Part shown: piece after piece, positions 32,550-43,189 of the stretch
Numbering within the stretch: the stretch's first letter is position 1
Layout: each line of letters opens with the position of its first letter
Assembly (NCBI GenBank): GCA_963585895.1
Contig: OY757934.1
Coordinates: 43,521,850-43,585,849 of the forward strand
Origin: Sepioteuthis lessoniana
Taxonomy: Eukaryota > Mollusca > Cephalopoda > Myopsida > Loliginidae
DNA length: 64,000 nucleotides
Reading direction: 5' to 3'
Program-made: the position numbers and the translations under genes
Notes under the pieces: generated by a model
Database searches by the model: none
What the model saw: the letters and a program-made list of their open reading frames with translations, nothing else
What the model was told of the DNA's origin: nothing

Positions 32550-32615
32550 TTGGCTGATTGGTTGTTTGGGTTTTTATGGCGTATCAACCTTTGTAGGTTA
32601 TTTAACGCCAAATTC
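32550..32615 (-). repeat. HT tail fragment
   Basis: GGTTTTTATGGCGTATCAAC and TTTAACGCCAAATTC. Confidence 0.8.
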
Positions 32616-32617
32616 TG

Positions 32618-32618
<1 letters not shown>

Positions 32619-32660
<42 letters not shown>
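32619..32660. repeat. (TC)n(TA)n microsatellite
   Basis: Compound simple repeat at the 3' end of the LINE fragment. Confidence 0.95.
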
Positions 32661-32666
<6 letters not shown>

Positions 32667-34345
32667 TACCAATGAATACTTTGTAGGTAAAATTTTCTAT
32701 AAGCAGGATTTCACTTGTTTGCACATGATTAATCAGTTTTAATTCGTCATATTTTTTGTACAACCCTGTTTCTCGCAAGAAGGACAGAACGTTATCTATT
32801 TTGATGTTTTCGAACAATTCGATTAAACTAGTCACTTTGAAAAATCGCTTTCTGATGACAGCGAAAGCTCTGCATTCTATAAGAATGTGTTTAACCGTGC
32901 AAGTTGTCTGACACGTCAAACACTGTGGTTGAGGTTCCTGTTTCAGTATGAAAGCGTGAGTAAGCCTTGTATGACCCATGCGCAGTCGGGATATAACGAC
33001 TTGTTCTCTTCTCGACGCTCTAAAAGTTGATCTCCATTCTCCCAAGGTGGGCTGAATTTGGAAGAGTTTATTATTGATATTCATGTCCCATCGTTGTTGC
33101 CATTTTTGGTGAAGGAATTTACTGATTATCGGTTTCAAATCGGTATATGGAATGGAGATAGCTTTAGGGCCGATTTGGCTGCCGAGTCTGCTCTGATTAT
33201 CGGTTTCAAATCGGTATATGGAATGGAGATAGCTTTAAGGCCGATTTGGCTGCCGAGTCTGCTCTGATTATCGGTTTCAAATCGGTATATGGAATGGAGA
33301 TAGCTTTAAGGCCGATTTGGCTGCCGAGTCTGCTCTGATTATCGGTTTCAAATCGGTATATGGAATGGAGATAGCTTTAGGGCCGATTTGGCTGCCGAGT
33401 CTGCTCTGATTATCGGTTTCAAATCGGTATATGGAATGGAGATAGCTTTAGGGCCGATTTGGCTGCCGAGTCTGCTCTGATTATCGGTTTCAAATCGGTA
33501 TATGGAATGGAGATAGCTTTAGGGCCGATTTGGCTGCCGAGTCTGCTCTGATTATCGGTTTCAAATCGGTATATGGAATGGAGATAGCTTTAAGGCCGAT
33601 TTGGCTGCCGAGTCTGCTCTGATTATCGGTTTCAAATCGGTATATGGAATGGAGATAGCTTTAGGGCCGATTTGGCTGCCGAGTCTGCTCTGATTATCGG
33701 TTTCAAATCGGTATATGGAATGGAGATAGCTTTAGGGCCGATTTGGCTGCCGAGTCTGCTCTGATTATCGGTTTCAAATCGGTATATGGAATGGAGATAG
33801 CTTTAGGGCCGATTTGGCTGCCGAGTCTGCTCTGATTATCGGTTTCAAATCGGTATATGGAATGGAGATAGCTTTAGGGCCGATTTGGCTGCCGAGTCTG
33901 CTCTGATTATCGGTTTCAAATCGGTATATGGAATGGAGATAGCTTTAGGGCCGATTTGGCTGCCGAGTCTGCTCTGATTATCGGTTTCAAATCGGTATAT
34001 GGAATGGAGATAGCTTTAGGGCCGATTTGGCTGCCGAGTCTGCTCTGATTATCGGTTTCAAATCGGTATATGGAATGGAGATAGCTTTAGGGCCGATTTG
34101 GCTGCCGAGTCTGCTCTGATTATCGGTTTCAAATCGGTATATGGAATGGAGATAGCTTTAAGGCCGATTTGGCTGCCGAGTCTGCTCTTTCGTTTCCTCT
34201 CACTCCGATGTGGCTTGGAATCCAACACAAAATTATTTTTAGAAAAATATCAATAAATGAAAAGTATCTCGTATGTTATTGTAATAAAAAACACAACTGT
34301 CATGTAGTAAACTTAGAACTATCAGAAAAATCAAATTGTCTATGT
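32640..34345 (-). mobile_element. LINE ORF2 C-terminus (RNase H and zinc knuckle), I/Jockey-like
   Basis: The minus strand first shows an RNase H segment at about 34180-34250, CWIPSHIGVRGNERADSAAK, matching the conserved SH-G-GNE-AD block of LINE-encoded RNase H. After the amplified region it continues for 167 residues (33138 to 32635): WQQRWDMNINNKLF, VISRLRMGHTRLTH, and CLTCQTTCTVKHILIEC, a C-x2-C-x7-H-x4-C knuckle typical of I and Jockey clade ORF2 C-termini. The reverse transcriptase is absent (5' truncation). The frame runs into a TA repeat at the 3' end. Confidence 0.82.
33124..34188 (-). repeat. 71-bp satellite, exactly 15 units, inside the LINE
   Basis: Unit starts fall at 33124, 33195 and so on every 71 bp to 34118, ending at 34188. 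Units are almost identical and the only variant I notice is TTAAGG versus TTAGGG. On the minus strand the unit encodes RADSAAKSALKL in one frame and AISIPYTDLKPII in another, i.e. the ORF2 segment that joins the flanking LINE parts. Since 71 is not a multiple of three, the array destroys the frame. Confidence 0.95.
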
Positions 34346-34359
34346 CATAAATAAATGGA

Positions 34360-34640
34360 AAGTCTCTCACTTTCTTTCTCTTTCGCTCTCTTCCTTGTTG
34401 CTGTCAATGTAGATTCAAAAGATATATAACCAAGCAGACGAAATCAAAAACTGAAGAAACTGTTCCGTTGTGACGTCAGTCTACTTTTCCGACAACTTGT
34501 TTGCTTTCTTTTCCTTTCTCTTTCGATGTGGCCAGCCACAAATTACATGATTCTTTCTTTCTTTCTTTCTTTCTTCAAAGATTACAGCAAAAATGCCAGA
34601 GATCTCACCTTCCGTTCTTTCTTTCTTTCTTTCTTTCAAA
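34360..34640 (+). other. Pyrimidine-rich tracts with TATA-like and CRE motifs
   Basis: GATATATAA at 34421 and a perfect CRE palindrome TGACGTCA at 34471-34478 lie between TTTC/CTTT simple repeats (34556-34576 and 34615-34636). No exon is attached, so a regulatory role is speculative. Confidence 0.3.
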
Positions 34641-34915
34641 AATATTATGTATACAGACACCCAGATGTACCCACAGAACGCTACGCTTGTGTTTTATATC
34701 ATTAGATGATTTTGAATGGAAACAAAAACAAAAAAAAAAAAACAAAACAAAAGAAAAAATTAATAAAATTTGAGAATAGTTTTTATTTGAATTAATAGGG
34801 GAAATCTTTCAGCTGCAAATAAGGACACATTTTACATTCTTAGCTAGCTCCTCTTATCTTTCTCATTGGTGTTCATAAAATCATTTTTGTGTCGGTCAGG
34901 GACTGGGTATTTCTG

Positions 34916-34916
<1 letters not shown>

Positions 34917-34968
<52 letters not shown>
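34917..34968. repeat. (TA)n microsatellite
   Basis: TA run of about 50 bp. Confidence 0.95.
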
Positions 34969-34974
<6 letters not shown>

Positions 34975-35107
34975 TAATATATCAATTCTATGAGTCTCTA
35001 CGAAAGTGTTTTGGGGCGTAGGTTAATAAGTGTTCAGAGAGTCCACAGTCTTAAGATTTTAAATAAGAGATTTATTGTTTGCTGATAAGTCGGTTCTATA
35101 TGCAAAT

Positions 35108-35350
35108 TTGGTTTGGTTTGGTTAATGACATATCAACCTTCGCGGGTTATCTAATGTCAAAGCCATCCTTGTAGAAAAAACAGAGGTGGTACTATTTAAC
35201 CCATTGTTGGGGGGGGGAGGTTTAATAAGGAGGTTCAATACCTTACCCAAGCGTATTCGTACAAAAATGAACGTAATAGTGCAACTTGAGTTCAAACTCG
35301 CTTACTTCGAAGACGCAGTTTCTCCCTTTACGCCGTAGGAACTTCCTCGT
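35108..35350 (-). mobile_element. SINE-B copy
   Basis: Reverse tail GACATATCAACCTTCGCGGG and AATGTCAAAGCC, middle AAGGAGGTTCAATACC, B-box complement GAGTTCAAACTCGC, head complement TTTACGCCGTAGGAAC. Confidence 0.8.
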
Positions 35351-35359
35351 TCTGTAAAC

Positions 35360-36290
35360 ATTATTCTTAGACAGCAGTTCCGTTTTGGGATGAGATGAAC
35401 AATTGTCTGATTTTTAAAAAAAGTTACCATTGTGAGAAATGAACTCGAACTCTCTTAGACTTTCTTTGCATTCATAGTTTTGTCCGGATTATTGGAGGTA
35501 CCAGAGTATCAGTTTTCCGGAAAATCGGCAGAGTACATGCACTCTTCTGTCAGTTAACTCTTCTGCCTCTGAGTTCTTTAAACTTCTCTCTCCTGTCCTA
35601 TCGGCTGACCACACGTTTCCGTGGCAACGCCCGTGACCTTCACTTCTACTAACCAACTCGTAAGATGGTATTTTTTCCTCTTCGTTTTCTTTCTTTCTTC
35701 AGCTTGTCGTCCCGTGTACAACGACAAAACCACATTGCTATCACCCTGCTGACACTTTAGCATTCATCCTTACCAGCACACCCTCGAATTTAACTTAAAT
35801 CTTTATTTCTTAACTGTTTTTCTTCTCTTTCTCCTTCTATATTTCTTTTCTTTTTCTTTTTTTTTTAAATTCTGGTCAGCTTAAGTGCATTGGCGTCTTT
35901 AGCGGACGCCATTATCCAACGCTGTGGCGCGTCATTTGAGCATGCACAGAAAGTTGACACATGACAATCGCAGACAGAAAAGAAGTTGAGGTTGTTATTA
36001 AATTTAAATGCGATTATGTGAGGTGTGAATCTCGTACACTGAACGTGGCTCACAAATCTCATAAGAAAACTGTTGAATCATTTATAAATTAGAATTAAAT
36101 GAACTGGCGATTAGATTTTGAGTCCGACAAGTCTAGAACGTCTTCCAAGGAAAAAAACAACAACATTTGTTTGCGTACGATTTTAAATAGCAAATGATCC
36201 ATGAAAATTTGTTAAACATTAAATATGCTAAAAGAGAACTGAGTTGACGGACAACGGCTCAGAGAATGGAATCAGTTGAACCAAATTCAA
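35360..36290. other. No recognised gene
   Basis: Mixed composition. GACGCCATTATCC at 35906 gives an ATGGCG on the minus strand, but there is no supporting promoter context. No domain-bearing frame. Confidence 0.45.
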
Positions 36291-36299
36291 ATTCATATT

Positions 36300-36617
36300 C
36301 TGAGGGAGTTCATTAGTACAATTATCCTTTGGAAAGGCACATACCAACTTATCCCTCAGCTGTGGGTAATTAACAGGGCACTTTAACCCTTTAAGTCAAG
36401 GCTTCTCAAATTTTTACTTGATGCATCCCTTATAAAATATCTAATTTCCATTCACTCTAAGTAAATTGGAGGAGTCCCTTTGGGAAAGGTATGAACTCCT
36501 TTATCCCCCCCAGCTATGGGTTAAATAGTATCACTGCTGTTGTTCTGCAAGGATAGCTTTTGCATTAAACAACCAACGAAAGTTGATATACCATTAAGCA
36601 AAGAAACCAAACCAATT
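36300..36617 (+). mobile_element. SINE-A fragment then SINE-B 3' part
   Basis: 36300-36400 keeps GGAAAGGCACATACCAAC and GGGTAATTAACAGGGCA of SINE-A. 36471-36617 is a SINE-B lacking its head (TTTGGGAAAGGTATGAACTC to ATACCATTAAGCAAAGAAAC). The sequence CAAGGCTTCTCAAATTT between them is reminiscent of an hAT-type terminus. Confidence 0.65.
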
Positions 36618-36863
36618 AGATCTATTTACCTTTCTTGAAATAGAGTCGTGGTAACTGTACAGCAGCCAATCTCTAATCTCACATCTATATAAGATGAACA
36701 AAATATACTGGACACTGCTGGAGAAGTAAGGATAGACACTTTAGGGATGTCCTCCCACTTAGACAAACAAGTGCTGGATACCGTCATAGACATCAGGTCT
36801 GTGCGGACACCGGAGGCTGTCTAGAGGTTCTGCCAGGATTGATGAACAATAGGGAAGGATGGA

Positions 36864-36918
36864 GAGAGAGGGAGGGAGGGAGGGAGAGAGAGTCAATGGA
36901 TACAATGCTATCAGCACA

Positions 36919-36979
<61 letters not shown>
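36864..36979. repeat. (GGGA)n and (TA)n microsatellites
   Basis: GA/GGGA run at 36864-36890 and a TA run of about 57 bp at 36923-36979. Confidence 0.95.
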
Positions 36980-36982
<3 letters not shown>

Positions 36983-36984
36983 TA

Positions 36985-37315
36985 AGTGTGAGTGTATGTA
37001 TATGTGTGATTGCTGGTTAGAGACAGCAATTATTGATTATATTCTAAGTCCACTAGTGGCACGCAGACTGTTTGTATGACAAAGACGTCATCTGGTTTGT
37101 AATTATCGACAGTCATTAAAACGTCAACTGTTTTCTTTTTTGCCTTTTCTTTTTATAATTTGTTTCTTTTTTTCTGTTTTCATTATCAAACTGCCAATCT
37201 TCAGAAAAGCTGTTCTTTGCTATAATGTAGCTTAACACCTATGCTTTCTCTCTCGAGAAACAAACTTACGCAGAAGATACAAAAATGGATCTTTTGCTAA
37301 CATACTTTCATTTTC
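36985..37315. other. No recognised feature
   Basis: No element identified. Confidence 0.45.
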
Positions 37316-37317
37316 GG

Positions 37318-37750
37318 AGCCCAGTCGGCTGGAGCTGTAGAATACACTGACAGCATCTTTGCAGAGAGGCAAGACCCCCCCCTATGAACAAATGTCCTGG
37401 ATATAACGTTTAGCTATCTGATGGTAATACTCCAGCCTTGGAGATTTGGTGAAAGTGGAGTACCCCTTCATTGTCATTTCTCCCAGGTCTACGCTGTCCC
37501 GAAGTGATTGCACTTGATAGGGTCCTATCTATGGGTCAAATTGAACAAACTGTGTGCAAACTGATGTGAAATTATGACTGCTATATAGCAATACTTGAAA
37601 CTGTGTGCAGAAAAGAGCTCAGACTCGTTTAAGAATGTTATCTACAAAAATTGTTTACAAATCCTATATATTCAATATATATGTATAAAGAGGATTTGGC
37701 CTTAAATAACCTACAATAGTTGATATGCCATAATACCCAACCAAACCAAA
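37318..37750 (+). repeat. HT repeat, compact full copy
   Basis: Head GTCGGCTGGAGCTGTAGAAT to GGGTCCTATCTATGGGTCAA, shortened body, then the tail GGATTTGGCCTTAAATAACC and GTTGATATGCCATAATA. It is the shortest head-to-tail copy here and useful as a reference. Confidence 0.88.
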
Positions 37751-37795
37751 TCAAGTATATTTAATATAATGTATAAATAGAATTTGATAACGCGC

Positions 37796-37798
<3 letters not shown>

Positions 37799-37891
<93 letters not shown>

Positions 37892-37974
37892 GTATATATA
37901 TATATAAACACATACACACACATATATATGTATACACACACACATACCCATATATATGTGTGTGTGTCAGACAA

Positions 37975-38006
<32 letters not shown>
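37799..38006. repeat. (CA)n and (TA)n microsatellites
   Basis: CA run of about 90 bp at 37799-37888, mixed CA/TA to 37950 and a TA run at 37979-38006. It generates spurious VCVCV and HTHT frames. Confidence 0.95.
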
Positions 38007-38013
<7 letters not shown>

Positions 38014-38093
38014 CGAGACTAAGCCAAGCTTCGTAAATAACAACTAATATGCATAACAAAATATCTCATGAATATCATATATACATAAAAACG

Positions 38094-38224
38094 TGGGGGG
38101 AGTCCCTGTGGAGTAGTGGCTATGGCGTTGGACATCGTAGGAAGTGAGTTCGAACTCCAGTCGCGCTGTAACGTGATAGGGTAGGTTTAAGTTAAAAAGA
38201 GAACGAGAGGCTAATTTTTGAGGA

Positions 38225-38269
<45 letters not shown>

Positions 38270-39168
38270 GATAAGACGAAAAAGAAGTTGGTGAGTCTAC
38301 GTATGGTGCCAGCTGTCCCCTGAGTGACTCAGTTTAAAGCACTGGTTGTAAGTCAGCCAGTCACGAGTGAATGACTACGATAATTAAAATGACTAGAAAA
38401 CCCCCCCGGAGGGCTCAAATCTTCTGCGCCGGTGTGGAACCATTGGAAACGGATATGGTCCTCCCTCCGACACCAGGCAGAAGTAAGCCGACGACAAGGA
38501 TTTGAAAATGAGTTAGTAGCCGGACACGAAGAGATAAAGACGCTAGTTGAATACCAGCCACGAAAATTGTGACCCCCATTTTGTGGTGGGCTCTAAAAAG
38601 GGGTCGCATACCAGATGTGGACCTGTGAAGCCGAAACTAGCGAACAAGTACGTTAAAACAATAAGAGAATACGGAAAGAAAATTCAAGGTTTGTGTCTGC
38701 TCTCTCTTTCTCCCCAGGACACGTTGTTCTCTTTGTCCAGCTAACGTGGGCAACAAAGTTTTCATACACTCTTTCTTCCTCCGGACGACTACTTGAAAAT
38801 TCTAGTAGCAAATAAATTTTCGTGTTTGTGAACTAAGAGAGATTTTCGTGCGTTTGTCATTTTTTCCAACGGCCAGGTTACAACTGGGTCTGACTACTAC
38901 TTAAGGTATAGCGATACACGCATCAATCCATTTGAGCACTTGGTGCTACAACCGTACATTTGATGCGTAACTTTACAACGTCTATTTGGTATCGTTATGT
39001 TACAGCGCTATTACGTTCACTTTTGGACTAATACTCTAAGGAAAGGTATGAAAACCCATTATCCCCCGGCTATGGGTTAAATAGTCTCACAGCTCTTCTT
39101 CTCTAAGGATGTCTTTAGTATCAAATAACCCACAAAGGTTGATATACCATTAAACAATGAAACCAAAC
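38094..39168 (+). mobile_element. SINE-B copy split by an LTR-like insertion
   Basis: The head GTCCCTGTGGAGTAGTGGCT and B-box GAGTTCGAACTCCAG run to 38166. The body resumes at 39009 with TATTACGTTCACTTTTGG and ends in the shared tail by 39168. The two halves join in register with other SINE-B copies. Confidence 0.88.
38167..39004 (+). mobile_element. Solo-LTR-like insertion, 838 bp, 4-bp TSD
   Basis: Starts TGTAAC and ends GTTACA. GCGC flanks it at 38163-38166 and 39005-39008. AATAAA at 38811-38816 could be a poly(A) signal and a (GA)n run lies at 38227-38266. A GGTTACA at 38876-38882 could be an internal LTR end, in which case the last 120 bp would be leftover internal sequence. The 65-residue frame inside it has no recognised domain. 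Confidence 0.68.
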
Positions 39169-39369
39169 ATAGAAGCGTTAGAATAAAATATTTGAATAAT
39201 GTCAACGAGTATGAAATATATTAAAACATGGATCTTCAAATGAGGCAGAAAGTTGTGCAAACACCCTGTAAATGTCATCAGACTAATTTAAATATGTAAA
39301 TTTCCTTTGGCTGAATTAAGGGATGTTATAATCTTTTGATAAGATATCACATTATCATAAGACGAAGTG

Positions 39370-39790
39370 TCTTGTTAGTGAAACAAAACAGATGATTTGC
39401 GAAAACGAATAAACAAGGCCGTGACACTAAATCTTTAATTTGCTAAGACGAGTTATCTCGTCCATAACACGAAAGTGACGACTACAGAAGACGAGTTATA
39501 TTGTCTGTAGCACTAAATTGTCGACATACTAACATGAGTTATCTCGACCGTGGCTCTAAACTTTGTACTTGCTAAGACGAGTTATTTCGTCTGTGGTACT
39601 TATCGTTGATTGACATAGACGAGTTATTTCGTCTGTTGCACTAAATCGTTGACTAAATAACGCGAGTTATCTCGTCCGTGGCACTAAATAGACGCTAAGA
39701 CGAATTATCTCGACCGTGGCACCAAATTCTTGACTTGCTAAGACGAGTTATCTCGTCGGTGATATTAAACTGTCGATGAAGTATTATAAC
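39370..39790. repeat. 43-bp minisatellite with a palindrome, about nine units
   Basis: Units are spaced about 43 bp apart and centre on GACGAGTTATCTCGTC, a perfect 6-bp inverted repeat around TTAT, followed by CGTGGCACTAAAT-like sequence and TTGACTTGCTAA. Several diverged units keep both arms of the palindrome. Confidence 0.85.
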
Positions 39791-39959
39791 TCAGGCAGGA
39801 AACGGGATTTATAGATAGAAAAATTTGACAGCATTTTAGGAATTTTGTTAAAATCTAGTTTTGTTTGAAATTAAATAAAAATAAAATATCCATAATTTTA
39901 AACGAAGGCGTTTCTTTGAAATTTGATTGAGAATTCCGATTTATTTTAAAGAAAGAAAT

Positions 39960-39963
<4 letters not shown>

Positions 39964-40006
<43 letters not shown>
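39964..40006. repeat. (GA)n microsatellite
   Basis: GA run of 43 bp. Confidence 0.95.
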
Positions 40007-40011
<5 letters not shown>

Positions 40012-40149
40012 TTTTGAAATTTTATTTTGGATACGAACGAGAATCTTGCCTGACAGTTTGACGACGTCACTGCTACGAAAGCGAATATATGTCCGGCATT
40101 ACTTTTCTCCTGGCCAGTAAATAATCGAATGTCGACTATATATCACAGA

Positions 40150-40440
40150 TTTTAGAGATAGTGTTTCGCAGGACAGGCCGGCGGACAATAGTGAAACTTA
40201 CTGCCACTCAGCCCGTTTACCGTTAATGGGTGAAATGTGACTCGAGCCACGCAACGGGAAAAGCTGGGTACTACAGCAGCAGCAGCAGTAGCAAGAGTGC
40301 GTAATGGCAACAATGCTTGGGCGATAGAATCGTTGGGTGATAGATTTAGCACTGTTGTTGCCAATATGGCGCCGCTAAGACTTGATATGCTAAATGGCGG
40401 TTTCCGGAATAAATATATCGTCTGGGGTGAAAAGAAAGAT
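40150..40440 (+). promoter_or_regulatory. CpG-richer promoter-like segment
   Basis: Higher CpG density than its surroundings. ATGGCGCC at 40365 and AAATGGCGG at 40392 resemble YY1 sites. TTTCCGGAA at 40401 resembles an ETS site. A (CAG)n run lies at 40275-40289. These are common in housekeeping promoters. There is no exon to attach, and the frame reading through it is not recognisable. Confidence 0.3.
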
Positions 40441-40452
40441 TTCATATATATT

Positions 40453-40454
<2 letters not shown>

Positions 40455-40518
<64 letters not shown>
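40455..40518. repeat. (GA)n microsatellite
   Basis: GA run with one AAG interruption. Purine-rich sequence continues to about 40800. Confidence 0.95.
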
Positions 40519-40904
40519 CTACGTATAAGAAAGAAAAAAAAGAGAAACATAGATGTAAAGGGTGGGGAAGAAGTTTACTGGAGAATGAGAAAAAGGAGAG
40601 TGTAAAAGAAACTTGAAAGAGAGAAATAAGGAAGAAAAGGAGTATAAGAATGAAGAGTTTGGGAAAGAAAAAAGATAAAGAACAAAAAAAAAGTACCTGG
40701 AAATAGAAAAACAACTGTAAAAGTAGTATTGGATAGATAGATTGAGAGAGAGAGAGAGCTTAGAAAAAAAAAAAAAAAAAAAGGAAATGGGGAATTAAAA
40801 AGAAAAAAGTGAATAATGATGACTTAATTCAAAGGGCCAACTTGATTGAATAATACAAAAGAATATATATATATATATGTATATATAGTCGTGGGTCATT
40901 CAAC

Positions 40905-41335
40905 AATGTGAATTTTTCAGAAGGAGTTGGAAACAGGAAACAGTTTTTACAGTTTTCACGTTAATCAATAGTGGTCGGTCGTTTCATGTTCTATAAGACT
41001 GTCAGCATAACATTCTTTACTCACTGCTGCGCCTGTAACTTTTCTTTTTGAAGAGTCAGAGTGTTTCTACTCCATAGACTGTCTTTTCAGTTCAAGCTCG
41101 TTGTGGAAAATTCATGTTTAGCTCATTTATAAACAATTTTTGACAAAATTCTGCGTACACATAACATATTCCTCTATAAATTTCATATGGATTGCACTTC
41201 TCAGGTACCAATTATTTTATGATGGAAATCTGTTCAAGGCAGGTACAGTCTATTTTTTGCCAGCATTATGAATAGCCTCAAAACAAATATTTTTACCTGA
41301 TTAAAATATTTTTTTGCCATCAAGCAATTCCAATG
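40905..41335 (-). mobile_element. Mariner transposase C-terminal relic, second copy
   Basis: Aligns by eye with 19640-20110. The minus strand retains ELKRQSME and SKRKV followed by CYADSLIEHE and DHY, corresponding to the same catalytic block. Frameshifts and stops make it inactive. Confidence 0.55.
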
Positions 41336-41384
41336 AATGCAATGTTAAAAAAACCCTTTTTTATTGAATGATTCCGATATATAT

Positions 41385-41587
41385 ATTAATTAGATTACCA
41401 AATCCAGCAAACACCCACCTGCAACATACGGAACACTGAACAACTGTTTCGACCTTTTTGGGTCTCATCATCAATGATCTCCACCACTAGAGATCGAGCC
41501 GGCAACCCCAGAAGGCAGAAACCCAACTTCTACCAAAGGGCCACCAGTTCATGCCACACATTAGCCATTCCAAATCAACTATTCATG

Positions 41588-41590
<3 letters not shown>
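41385..41590 (-). mobile_element. tRNA-headed SINE with hammerhead-like body, copy 1
   Basis: On the minus strand a tRNA-like head (ACTGGTGGCCCTTTGGTAGA, B-box GGCTCGATCTC) is followed by ATGATGA, GACC-CAAAAA-GGTC and GAAAC, then AGTT and GTT (41438-41471). This matches the hammerhead order with one core substitution (C3 to A). It is the same family as 47117-47335. Confidence 0.65.

Positions 41591-41632
<42 letters not shown>
41588..41632. repeat. (TA)n(GA)n microsatellite
   Basis: Compound simple repeat. Confidence 0.95.
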
Positions 41633-41742
41633 AGAGAGAGTCAAGTTGAATTTAGAGGAAGTGAAAACAGTGAGAGTTTTAGTTTACATATACTGCAAGT
41701 GAACGATCTTTTCAACAGGAAATGATTAAGTGATAATTTTCC

Positions 41743-41781
<39 letters not shown>

Positions 41782-41783
<2 letters not shown>

Positions 41784-41939
41784 GTTTGGGTGAAGATCGC
41801 TGACGGTTTCTTTCTTAAAATCTTCAAATGAAGACGTTCGAGTCTTCTTGCTATTTTTCTTATGTCTGATAAGAAGACTCGATCGTCTTTCTTTGAAGAC
41901 GTTAAGAAAGATACAGTCAGCGGTCTTCAACCAAACATG
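41782..41939. repeat. Long hairpin (68-bp arms, 21-bp loop)
   Basis: Left arm 41782-41849 and right arm about 41871-41939 are inverted repeats with roughly ten mismatches and no gaps. The inner 19 bp (AAGACGTTCGAGTCTTCTT) match at 18 positions. The loop is 41850-41870. (TA)n runs lie on both sides. It could be a fold-back transposon remnant or a source of double-stranded RNA. Confidence 0.85.
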
Positions 41940-41972
41940 TTTAGATAACGACTATCTGCAAAGTATACAATA

Positions 41973-42012
<40 letters not shown>

Positions 42013-42013
<1 letters not shown>

Positions 42014-42930
42014 TCGATTGGTTACCTTTCATAGCATATCAACCCTTGTTGGTTATATCATGCCAAACGCTGTTATACAGATTTACATTAAACATGAACT
42101 GTAAACGCATAGTTTGTAGCAAACAACTTTAAAAGAGCCTGAGCTCATTTGTTTGCAAATGCAAATGGTTTCAAGTATTGCTATATAACACTAATAATTT
42201 GATTTAAGATCAATCATTTGTCCGTACACAGTTAAATGGTTTTAAGTATTGCTATATAACACTAACAATATGATTTAAGATCAATCATTTTTTTGGACAG
42301 AGTTAAGTGGTTTCAAGTTTTGGTATGTAACACTAACAATTTGATTTAAAATCAATCATTTGTTTGGACACAGTTAAATGGTTTCAAGTATTGCTATATA
42401 ACACTAACAATTTGATTTAAGAGAAATCATTTGTTTGCACACAGTTAAATGGTTTCAAGTATTACTATATAACACTAACAATTTAATTTGATATCAATCA
42501 TTTATCTGTACACGTTTAAATACATATACATATAGTTTGAAAGTGAATAATTTGTTAATCTTATTTTGAAAAAAAAATAGCGCTAATTTGTATGCCCTCA
42601 ATTACGTATTGCTATTGTCTGCACACAGTTACACTGCCATAAAACAGTAATAATTCTATTTAATATTAATGACTTGTTCGCACACAGTGAAGTGGTTACA
42701 AGAATTGGTATTTAACACTAATATTTCTATTCAACACCATTCATTCTTTTGCACACAATCAAATGTTTCTAAGTATATTTATGTAATGCTAACAATCTTA
42801 TTTTTATGCACAGTAAAACAGTTTCAAGTATTCCACTCAAATAGTTTTATTTCTACACCATGAAATGGTTTAAAGTATTGCTATGTAACACTAAAACTCA
42901 ATTTAACACATCATTTGCTTGAACATAGGT
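42013..42930 (-). repeat. HT repeat with expanded 71-bp units
   Basis: Reverse tail at 42030-42075. TCAAGTATTG-type motifs then occur at 42171, 42242, 42313, 42383 and 42454, spacing 70 to 71 bp, with AACACTAACAATTTGATTTA between them. More diverged units reach 42930. This shows the internal units are tandemly amplified. Confidence 0.85.
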
Positions 42931-42943
42931 AAATAGTCAAACC

Positions 42944-43162
42944 CGTGCCCGTGGTGTAATGGTTATCGTCGTAGGAAATGGACACGGCGACACAAGTTCA
43001 AATCCTGGACGAGAGTGATTGCATTTCACATAGCACTAATACCCTTGGGAAAGGTATGAATCCAATTATTCTCCCTCCAGATATGGGTAAATAGTAGGGC
43101 AGACTGTGTTCTTCAGCCTTGGTAAGGCAACTAGTCTTGGAGAAGGAAAAATCTGAATTCAA
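42944..43162 (+). mobile_element. SINE-A copy
   Basis: Head CCCGTGGTGTAATGGTTATC, B-box AAGTTCAAATCCTGG, body to GGAGAAGGAAAAATCTGAAT. The very 3' end is missing. Confidence 0.85.
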
Positions 43163-43189
43163 AGTAATTCGAGTAATAAACTTATATTC

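Noticed and set aside
33124..34188. CRISPR-like regular repeats
   Set aside because: Units are head-to-tail without unique spacers and lie in LINE sequence of an animal genome.
37711..38047. Frames rich in VCVC, HTHT and YIYI
   Set aside because: Pure translations of CA and TA microsatellites.
40237..40605. 122-residue plus frame
   Set aside because: Half is RERERE from a GA run. The rest lacks any recognisable domain.
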